The translations under genes and the position numbers were made by a program. 5,531 nt of DNA from Acidobacteriota bacterium (GTDB lineage: Bacteria > Acidobacteriota > Terriglobia > Terriglobales > Acidobacteriaceae): the NCBI GenBank assembly GCA_003225655.1, contig QIAW01000068.1, positions 1 to 5,531 of the forward strand, in the 5' to 3' direction. The notes under the pieces are model-generated. The model ran no database searches. It was not told the DNA's origin and saw only the letters and a list, made by a program, of their open reading frames with translations. Shown here in pieces: positions 1-4,214 of this stretch; position 1 is the stretch's first letter, and each line of letters begins with the position of its first letter.

Positions 1-1
1 G

Positions 2-178
2 CTGGTACGCACCAAGAAGCGCCAGCTCCCGCCCCGGGCTGACGAGCGCGACCGCGCCAAGTTCGCCAAGGCCCGCACTTACATGGTTCGCCGCGATGAT
101 GTGACCATGTGCAAGAACATGCGCTGCCGCAAACGCTTCGAGATCACCGGGGTGCAATCGGTGGCGTTTTTGGATTGA
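2..178 (+). CDS. Unrecognised basic protein with a Cys-x4-Cys pair (C-terminal fragment)
   Basis: This is the last 58 codons of a gene that begins before the window; the frame is open from base 2 to the TGA at 176-178. The fragment is strongly basic, with about a third of its residues Lys or Arg. It ends with a Cys-x4-Cys pair in the stretch MCKNMRCRKRFEITGVQSV followed by AFLD. The two cysteines could be half of a zinc-binding site whose partners lie upstream, but no second pair is visible here, so this is only a suggestion. No start or ribosome binding site can be seen. The gene converges on the membrane-protein gene with 4 bases between the two stop codons and no obvious terminator hairpin. 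I do not recognise the family. Coding status is supported by the uninterrupted frame and GC-rich third positions rather than by homology. Confidence 0.6.
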   Translation: MVRTKKRQLPPRADERDRAKFAKARTYMVRRDDVTMCKNMRCRKRFEITGVQSVAFLD

Positions 179-182
179 ACCT

Positions 183-1313
183 TCAGGAAACCTTAGAGTT
201 CGCCGGGAAATAGCGCTTTGTGTAAACCAGGAAGACGAAAAAGGCGCCCCAAATCAGCCATCCCAGCGCCATAAGGAAATGCATCGAACGCGGGTCGAAC
301 CCGAGGGCATACGGGCTCACTTGCTGCGGGTTCATTCCCATTTGCCGGTAGACTTCGTCATAAAAACTTCTCAAGTCTACCCGGATGAGAGTCACGATCC
401 CCGAAAGCAACGAAAATACAAAAAAACCGATGGCTACCCACCAGCCCCGTAGCCGTAACTTGTAAAAATTCCAGGCGCAATACAGATCCACCAGGGCAAA
501 GGCAAGCACCACAAGCCGGGCAGCCACGCCGCGCAAAGTAACCCCAAAGAGCAAGGTGATCGGCAGCCATAGTGCGAACAACTTGCTCAAGCACCATACT
601 AAAAAACAAACAATCGCAATGACGATGGGAACCGGAAGGCCCTTTGCCGCAGCACTTACAGCAGGCGCCCCGGAAGTTGCTGCAGACGCATACGCAGGCG
701 CGCCCGGAGATAACGGCGTTGCCGAATAGGTCGAAGAAGTCGCCGGAGCTGCGAGCGCCAGGCAGGTCGCCTTCACGTTCTTGCGGGTGTAGAAAATCAG
801 AAAAATCAGTGGCAGCAACACCATGACAAAGACCTGGAAGACAATTGTTATAGCCATAACAATGGTCATGAAGTTAGGCGGAAGCTGCGCTGCCCCGACC
901 GCCGGATTTTGCCGCAAGATCGTCTCCTGCTGGCGAAGTATCATCGGCATGACAACAATGAAGCCCACCGTGCCCAGGACCCCGAATGCCAGCCACAACG
1001 AACTCAGAACAATCATGAGAATGCGGGCCCAATTTCTGCAGCGTATAGAGCCGATGCTTGCTGCCGCAAAAATAGCGGCCATGATTCCGTAAAACGCCGC
1101 CATGACAAGAAAAAGCCCGCTGGGCACCTCCGGCTGCGCCGGCTGTCTTGGCATGTTGGGAATCACCAGGGCCATGAAGCAGCACATCAGCAAGAAGAAG
1201 CACGCAATCAGGATCTCAACAATGCCGAATGCTATGAGCCAGCCGCGCCGGTCCTTGTACGCGGGCCCGGGCAAAGGCGGCAACCCGGATGCGTTGAGCG
1301 CAATGTCGTTCAT
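183..1313 (-). CDS. Polytopic membrane protein of unknown function, 8 predicted helices, internally duplicated
   Basis: A 376-residue hydrophobic protein, not recognised as a named family. Predicted membrane segments lie near residues 24-51, 66-90, 96-124, 148-175, 228-255, 264-283, 290-310 and 346-365. A low-complexity Ala/Ser/Pro linker (about 185-225) separates two groups of four. The halves look related. In each, a basic-aromatic turn (RCRNWA near 91, KLRLRGWW near 285) enters a helix, a polar amphipathic stretch containing RQ and NP follows, and the last helix ends in a Tyr-Thr-Lys/Arg motif (FYTRKN near 174, VYTKRY near 363). The N-terminus is short and Pro-rich with no cleavable signal. 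The ATG at 1311-1313 is preceded on its strand by GAGGAAGA about 8 bases away, a plausible ribosome binding site. No catalytic motif is visible. It is divergent from etfB and convergent with the upstream fragment, so it is probably monocistronic. Membrane location is fairly sure; function is unknown. Confidence 0.85.
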   Translation of the reverse strand: MNDIALNASGLPPLPGPAYKDRRGWLIAFGIVEILIACFFLLMCCFMALVIPNMPRQPAQPEVPSGLFLVMAAFYGIMAAIFAAASIGSIRCRNWARILMIVLSSLWLAFGVLGTVGFIVVMPMILRQQETILRQNPAVGAAQLPPNFMTIVMAITIVFQVFVMVLLPLIFLIFYTRKNVKATCLALAAPATSSTYSATPLSPGAPAYASAATSGAPAVSAAAKGLPVPIVIAIVCFLVWCLSKLFALWLPITLLFGVTLRGVAARLVVLAFALVDLYCAWNFYKLRLRGWWVAIGFFVFSLLSGIVTLIRVDLRSFYDEVYRQMGMNPQQVSPYALGFDPRSMHFLMALGWLIWGAFFVFLVYTKRYFPANSKVS

Positions 1314-1353
1314 GATGTCTTCCTCGCGCGGGAAAGCATAGCATAGGCTGGCT

Positions 1354-1443
1354 GATTGGATAATTGTGTAAGTGCGTAATTGGAGAATTGTCTAAACCAA
1401 TCTCTGAAATTCCACAATTACCCGATTACGCAATTATCAATCC
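1354..1443. repeat. AT-rich inverted repeat built from GTAATTG-like units
   Basis: The left arm (1354-1392) begins GATTGGATAATTGTGTAA. The right arm (1412-1443), read on the other strand, begins near its outer end with GATTGATAATTGCGTAA, so the outer ends match over about 17 bases with one gap and one mismatch. Inside each arm the core TAATTG/GAATTG recurs: ATAATTG and GTAATTG then GAATTG on the left, GTAATTG and ATAATTG on the complement of the right. The arms are separated by about 19 bases. It could form a cruciform or a transcript hairpin, bind a dimeric regulator, or be a dispersed intergenic repeat; I favour the last, from memory of similar AATTG-rich spacers in acidobacterial genomes. 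Confidence 0.55.
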
Positions 1444-1460
1444 TCTGCCTGATTTATACT
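1434..1460 (+). promoter_or_regulatory. Possible sigma-70-type promoter for etfB
   Basis: TATACT at 1455-1460 matches five of six bases of a consensus -10 box. The best -35 candidate, TTATCA at 1434-1439, matches only four of six and is spaced 15 bases away, shorter than ideal. Transcription would start near 1467, giving a leader of about 20 bases before the etfB ATG. The -35 candidate lies inside the right arm of the inverted repeat, so anything binding that repeat could affect it. This is a motif guess only. Confidence 0.3.
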
Positions 1461-1487
1461 TTTTGTTCGATCTACGCCCGAGGACTC

Positions 1488-2258
1488 ATGAAAATTCTTG
1501 TCTGCCTGAAGCAGGTCCCCCAAAAAGACGCTCCTTTGAAGCTGAATGAGGCGGGCGCCTGGATTCGCGAAGATGTTTCCTACGAGGTCAACGAGCCTGA
1601 CGCGTACGCGCTCGAAGAGGCCCTGCGCCAGAAAGAAAAGCACGGCGGAGAAGTTGTAGTCATCACCGCCGGCCCCGCCCGGGCGCAGCAGGTATTGCGT
1701 GAGGCGCTGGCCAAGGGGGCTGACCGCGCCATTCATCTCGAAGACGCGGCTTTTGTCTCGCTCGATGCCATCAACATCGCCCGCGCCTTCGCGGCGGCGA
1801 TCAAAGATGAAACTTTCGATCTCATCTTTACCGGCCTGCAATCCGATGATTACGGATACGCCCAGACCGGCGTCATTCTGGCAGAGCTGCTGGGTTGGCC
1901 GCATGCCACCATCATCATGCACATTGAAAAACAGGATAGCGGCATCCGCGTCAAACGAGAGCTGGAGGCCGGGTACTTTCAATATGTCGATATCCCTCTG
2001 CCCGCGGTGCTCACCATACAATCGGGCATAAATAAGCTGCGCTACGCCACTCTGATCGGCATCAAACAAGCTAAGAACAAGCCCCTGAGGAAAATTGGCC
2101 TTTCGGAGGTACAATCCGCAATCGGCGGCAACCAGATCAAGATCGAAAAGTTGTACGTTCCGCAGAAGAGCAAGAAGACCGAAATGATCGAAGGCGCGCC
2201 GGCAGAAATCGCCAAAAAAATTGTTGATCATTTACGGAATGATGTGCGGGTTTTGTAG
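1488..2258 (+). CDS. etfB: Electron transfer flavoprotein, beta subunit
   Basis: EtfB pairs with EtfA to form the soluble heterodimer that carries electrons from acyl-CoA and related dehydrogenases to ETF:quinone oxidoreductase. The 256-residue length is normal for the family. It starts with the typical MKILVCLKQVP. Other family landmarks are VNEPDAYALEEALRQKE (34-50), GEVVVITAGPARAQQVLREA (54-73), the nucleotide loop GLQSDDYGYAQTG (116-128), and the C-terminal signature VKRELEAGYFQYVDIPLPAV (155-174) leading into the LRYATL motif (184-189). The signature has Ala161 where Gly is usual, and the nucleotide loop is atypical (see findings). I chose the ATG at 1488 because it gives the family N-terminus and has GAGG at 1480-1483. 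An in-frame ATG at 1380 would add 36 unrelated residues encoded by the inverted repeat. It is the first gene of the cluster, 65 bases ahead of the small membrane-protein gene. Confidence 0.95.
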   Translation: MKILVCLKQVPQKDAPLKLNEAGAWIREDVSYEVNEPDAYALEEALRQKEKHGGEVVVITAGPARAQQVLREALAKGADRAIHLEDAAFVSLDAINIARAFAAAIKDETFDLIFTGLQSDDYGYAQTGVILAELLGWPHATIIMHIEKQDSGIRVKRELEAGYFQYVDIPLPAVLTIQSGINKLRYATLIGIKQAKNKPLRKIGLSEVQSAIGGNQIKIEKLYVPQKSKKTEMIEGAPAEIAKKIVDHLRNDVRVL

Positions 2259-2311
2259 TTTTATAGTACAGTTGTCGCCCTCTGTATCGGCCAGCGGAGT
2301 CCTGAAATGGC

Positions 2312-2318
2312 AAGGAGG
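2312..2318 (+). promoter_or_regulatory. Strong ribosome binding site of the small membrane-protein gene
   Basis: AAGGAGG sits 5 bases before the ATG at 2324. It is the strongest Shine-Dalgarno match in the window, stronger than those of etfB or etfA. It supports translation of the small gene, which has no recognised homologue, and suggests that ribosomes loaded here also feed etfA through the overlapping stop and start. Confidence 0.75.
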
Positions 2319-2323
2319 ATCTT

Positions 2324-2608
2324 ATGGCGCTGAGCACCAGCCCAACCTATCACGACATGGATGTGCATGAACGCCAGGCATATCTGGAAGAAGAAACCTC
2401 GTACGACGATTGGGGAACTACGCTGATCACTATCGGCGTGATTCTGCTTCTCGCTGATTTGGGCGTGGCCTTGTTTCTCGGACGCGACCTTCGCGACGGC
2501 GCCCATTTCTTCCTGAAGTGGGAGGTCATTCAGACCGCCATCGCCGCGTTGTTAATTGCTGTAGGTTCTACCATGAATCGGAGAGCACACACCAAAGACG
2601 ATGCCTGA
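2324..2608 (+). CDS. Small two-helix membrane protein located between etfB and etfA
   Basis: A 94-residue protein I do not recognise. An acidic N-terminal tail (about 1-30, including DMDVHERQAYLEEETSYDDW) precedes a first hydrophobic helix (31-52). A short charged loop (GRDLRDGAHFFLKWE, about 53-67), a second helix (about 68-83) and a basic-then-acidic end (NRRAHTKDDA) follow. Two helices with both termini on the same side is the simplest topology; the positive charges suggest cytoplasmic termini, though the acidic tail makes this uncertain. There is no signal cleavage site and no Cys or His cluster for a cofactor. It is clearly expressed as a gene: it has an excellent ribosome binding site, and its TGA (2606-2608) overlaps the etfA ATG (2601-2603) by 8 bases. 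A role as membrane tether or partner of the ETF is inferred from position only; it could equally be an unrelated passenger. Confidence 0.8.
   Translation: MALSTSPTYHDMDVHERQAYLEEETSYDDWGTTLITIGVILLLADLGVALFLGRDLRDGAHFFLKWEVIQTAIAALLIAVGSTMNRRAHTKDDA
2601..2608 (+). promoter_or_regulatory. Overlapping stop and start coupling the small membrane gene to etfA
   Basis: In ATGCCTGA the etfA start and the upstream TGA overlap in different frames. No good Shine-Dalgarno sequence precedes the etfA ATG; the nearest purine-rich match, CGGAGAG around 2579-2585, is too distant. EtfA is therefore probably made largely by ribosomes that have just finished the small gene, which would tie the two protein levels together. 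Confidence 0.6.
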
Positions 2609-3590
2609 AACCATTCTGGTTGTTGCCGAGCAGCATGCGGGAAAACTGAATCGCGTCTCCTGGGAGACAGTCGCCGGCGCCCAAGCCATCGCCGCCGAGA
2701 TGGGCTGGCAGGTCGAGGCCGCGCTGGCCGGCAACGGCATCGCCGCCGCCGCCGCAGAGTTGGCGGGCAAGAAAGTCGGCAAGGTCTATGCGGTCGAATC
2801 GCCCGCGCTCGCCGACTACACGCCTGATGGCTTTGCCGCCGCCCTCAAACAGTTCATCACTGACAAAAAGCCGCACCTGGTCCTGATGCCGCACACCTAC
2901 CAGGTGCGCGACTTCGCCCCCAAGCTGGCCACCTCGCTGGGCCGCTGCCTCATTCCCGACTGCATCGGCTACAAGAAAGACGGCAACCGCCTGCTGTTCA
3001 CTCGCCAGATGTTTCAAGGTAAGTTTGCCGCCGATGTCAGCTTCGCCGGCGAGCCTCCCTACTTTGCGACATTCCAAAATGGAGCTTTTCGCGGCGACAA
3101 AGCCGAAGCTGGTTCAGCACCTGCTCCGGTGGAAACCATAACCGCCAAAGTGGATGCCGCCGCCATCCGCACCAAGCCCCACGAGTGGTTCAAAGAAGCC
3201 AAGCAGGCGGTGGACCTCACCCAGGCCGAAATCATCGTCTCCGTCGGCCGCGGCATTAAAGAACAGAAGAACATTGACCTCGCCAAACAGCTCGCCGACT
3301 CGCTCGGCGGAGAGCTGGCCGCCTCGCGTCCTATCTGCGACTCCGGCTGGCTGCCCATGGATCGCCAAGTCGGCAGCTCCGGCCAGACGGTCGCCCCAAA
3401 ACTTTACCTGGCTTTGGGAATCAGCGGCGCCATCCAGCGCATCGTGGGCATGAAAGGCTCCCGCACCATCATCGCCGTCAACAAAGACGCCGAAGCCCCC
3501 ATCTTCGAAATCGCTGACTATGGCGTGGTGGGGAACCTGTTCGATGTGGTTCCTGCGCTGATCGAAGAAGTAAAGAAAGCAAAGAGTTAG
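2601..3590 (+). CDS. etfA: Electron transfer flavoprotein, alpha subunit
   Basis: EtfA carries the catalytic FAD of the ETF heterodimer, accepting electrons from dehydrogenases and delivering them to ETF:quinone oxidoreductase. Its 329 residues fit the family (about 310-335). The N-terminal domain (1 to about 185) begins ETILVVAEQHAGKLNRVSWE and contains LMPHTYQVRDFAPKLATSLG (95-114). The C-terminal FAD domain runs from about 208 and shows IIVSVGRGIK (211-220), SRPICDSGW (242-250), QVGSSGQTVAPKLY (256-269), ALGISGAIQ (271-279), VNKDAEAPIFEIADYGVVGN (293-312) and LFDVVPAL. Arg243 and Ser260 stand at the flavin-contacting positions corresponding to human alpha Arg249 and Thr266. Residue 280 is Arg (codon 3438-3440, CGC) where the family signature has His (human His286); this is the main oddity. 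Translation is probably coupled to the preceding small gene. Function as a FAD-binding EtfA is secure; its electron partners are inferred from the neighbours. Confidence 0.96.
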   Translation: MPETILVVAEQHAGKLNRVSWETVAGAQAIAAEMGWQVEAALAGNGIAAAAAELAGKKVGKVYAVESPALADYTPDGFAAALKQFITDKKPHLVLMPHTYQVRDFAPKLATSLGRCLIPDCIGYKKDGNRLLFTRQMFQGKFAADVSFAGEPPYFATFQNGAFRGDKAEAGSAPAPVETITAKVDAAAIRTKPHEWFKEAKQAVDLTQAEIIVSVGRGIKEQKNIDLAKQLADSLGGELAASRPICDSGWLPMDRQVGSSGQTVAPKLYLALGISGAIQRIVGMKGSRTIIAVNKDAEAPIFEIADYGVVGNLFDVVPALIEEVKKAKS

Positions 3591-3740
3591 TCAGGATTTG
3601 GCGCGGCTTGGAGCCCCCTTTAAACTGAACACCCACCCTACCCCCTTGCGTGCTAGGCTTTGCGAGACTCTGATGAAGTAAATCCTTGTTCTTCAATGAT
3701 ATACACGGCATTCCCCCGACCCTACCTCAGCTCAGTTTCC

Positions 3741-3830
3741 GTCGCTTTCAGGATTTCGGGACAAGGAACGAACAGGTTATCGGTACAATAGGGATTCCTC
3801 CACTGCGTGTCGAAATGACAAGAAAGCGAC
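3741..3830. repeat. 90-bp segment bounded by inverted repeats
   Basis: GTCGCTTTC at 3741-3749 is perfectly inverted as GAAAGCGAC at 3822-3830. Just inside, both ends share ATTTCG after a 3-5 base offset, so the arms are similar over about 19 bases with a small gap. The segment includes a stretch (about 3790-3820) reading on the complement as a GTCATTTCGACACGC...GGAGGAATCCC pattern, which resembles dispersed repeats I remember from acidobacterial genomes. It could be a REP-like or MITE-like non-autonomous element. No flanking target duplication was seen. Confidence 0.5.
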
Positions 3831-3939
3831 TTTTTCCGCAGACTCTTTAAGCCCCAGTGGTTGAATAGATTTTCAAAGATCCCATAGGCCCATATTCTTG
3901 AATGGGCTGGCCTTCTCAGACATACGTTCACCGACAATT

Positions 3940-3951
3940 ATTGCGCGCAAT
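3940..3951. repeat. 12-bp perfect palindrome
   Basis: ATTGCGCGCAAT is a perfect inverted repeat in AT-rich surroundings. It could be an operator half-site pair or part of a larger repeat; its distance of more than 260 bases from the next start argues against a simple operator. Chance is possible at this length. Confidence 0.3.
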
Positions 3952-3998
3952 TTATGAGGAATTAATGGTTTGATACCAGATTCAAAGAAGGAAGCCAA

Positions 3999-4028
3999 CC
4001 ACAGAGGACACAAAGGAGCACAGAGGAG
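3999..4028. repeat. Three tandem decamers of the CACAGAGGA type
   Basis: The units CCACAGAGGA, CACAAAGGAG and CACAGAGGAG follow one another with exact 10-base spacing. This resembles the (A)CCACAGAGG(A)CACAGAGG intergenic repeats I recall from Acidobacteriota, Planctomycetota and others; that identification is from memory. The 10-base period is close to one helical turn. It shows no sign of coding. Confidence 0.7.
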
Positions 4029-4086
4029 AGACCCGCTTCGACAAGCTCATCGCAGGCTACGGCACAGAGAGACCCATAAAACAAAT

Positions 4087-4113
4087 CCCACACGCGTAAA
4101 AAGCGCGCGTGGG
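4087..4113. repeat. GC-rich hairpin with an A-rich loop
   Basis: CCCACACGCG (4087-4096) and CGCGCGTGGG (4104-4113) can pair over 10 positions with one mismatch around the 7-base loop TAAAAAG. It is followed by GCACCCC, not a T-run, so it is not a standard intrinsic terminator on the + strand. The form (GTGGGGCACCC next to a stem with an A-rich loop) resembles a dispersed hairpin repeat I remember from acidobacterial genomes. Confidence 0.55.
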
Positions 4114-4170
4114 GCACCCCGGCTGGTTATTCTCTGTTTTCCCTTTTTCATTTAATCTTAATTGTTCTTG

Positions 4171-4200
4171 ATCAGCGTGCATCCGCGTTCATCCGCGGCG
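4171..4200. repeat. Three tandem decamers of the ATCCGCGTTC type
   Basis: ATCAGCGTGC, ATCCGCGTTC and ATCCGCGGCG are consecutive 10-base units. They end 14 bases before the chosen start of the oxidoreductase gene, so the repeat supplies most of its leader. The type resembles the ATCTGCGT-style decamer repeats found in several GC-rich phyla (from memory). Confidence 0.65.
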
Positions 4201-4205
4201 AAAGG
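4201..4205 (+). promoter_or_regulatory. Weak ribosome binding site choosing the ETF:quinone oxidoreductase start
   Basis: AAAGG, preceded by G at 4200, lies 9 bases before the ATG at 4215. It directly abuts the ATCCGCG decamer array. The alternative in-frame ATG at 4260 has no purine-rich sequence at a useful distance, so the upstream start is preferred. The match is modest. Confidence 0.45.
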
Positions 4206-4214
4206 TTTTTGCCC

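Larger units (their letters stand above)
1314..1487. other. Divergent intergenic region between the membrane-protein gene and etfB
   Basis: This 174-base region must hold the promoters for the leftward membrane-protein gene and the rightward etfB. It is much richer in A+T than the flanking genes. On the leftward strand, two overlapping TATGCT hexamers (complement of 1335-1340 and 1340-1345) are weak -10 candidates. On the rightward strand, TATACT at 1455-1460 is a better one. An imperfect inverted repeat fills most of the middle and is listed separately. Confidence 0.6.
3591..4214. other. 624-base repeat-rich intergenic region between etfA and the ETF:quinone oxidoreductase gene
   Basis: I see no convincing gene here. 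Short open frames exist on both strands but are made of repeat sequence and lack family resemblance. From left to right it holds a pair of C-rich blocks (about 3631-3648 and 3713-3727), an inverted-repeat-bounded segment (3741-3830), a 6-bp hairpin (3888-3907), a 12-bp palindrome (3940-3951), CACAGAGGA decamers (3999-4028), a GC-rich hairpin (4087-4113) and ATCCGCG decamers (4171-4200). No hairpin followed by a T-run was found after etfA, so it is unclear whether the cluster transcript ends here or continues into the oxidoreductase gene. The composition is lower in GC than the genes. Confidence 0.7.

Noticed and set aside
909..1346. 145-codon open frame on the + strand
   Set aside because: It is antisense to the N-terminal half of the membrane-protein gene. 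The - frame has coherent membrane helices and a ribosome binding site, whereas this product is compositionally odd and unrecognised.
1380..1487. 36-residue N-terminal extension of EtfB from the upstream ATG at 1380
   Set aside because: The extension is encoded by the AT-rich inverted repeat and does not resemble EtfB N-termini. The ATG at 1488 gives the standard MKILVCLKQVP start with GAGG just ahead.
1437..2231. 264-codon open frame on the - strand
   Set aside because: It is antisense to etfB, which has full family motifs; the product has no recognisable features of its own.
3591..3720. Intrinsic terminator after etfA
   Set aside because: I looked for a GC-rich stem followed by T residues and found none; the C-rich blocks do not pair with a nearby G-rich partner.
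3888..3907. 6-bp stem GCCCAT/ATGGGC with an 8-base loop
   Set aside because: It is short, has no T-run and sits far from any gene boundary, so it is probably chance or an internal part of a repeat. I mention it only in the spacer entry.
3722..3937. 71-codon open frame on the - strand
   Set aside because: It runs across the inverted-repeat segment; part of its translation is simply the repeat read as protein, and no family resemblance was found.
3970..4155. 61-codon open frame on the + strand
   Set aside because: It is made from the CACAGAGGA decamers and the GC-rich hairpin, giving a low-complexity His/Arg-rich product, and has no credible ribosome binding site.
3999..4200. Possible CRISPR array
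   Set aside because: The repeated units are 10 bases long, directly adjacent and without spacers, and the two groups have different units. This is tandem decamer repeat, not repeat-spacer structure.
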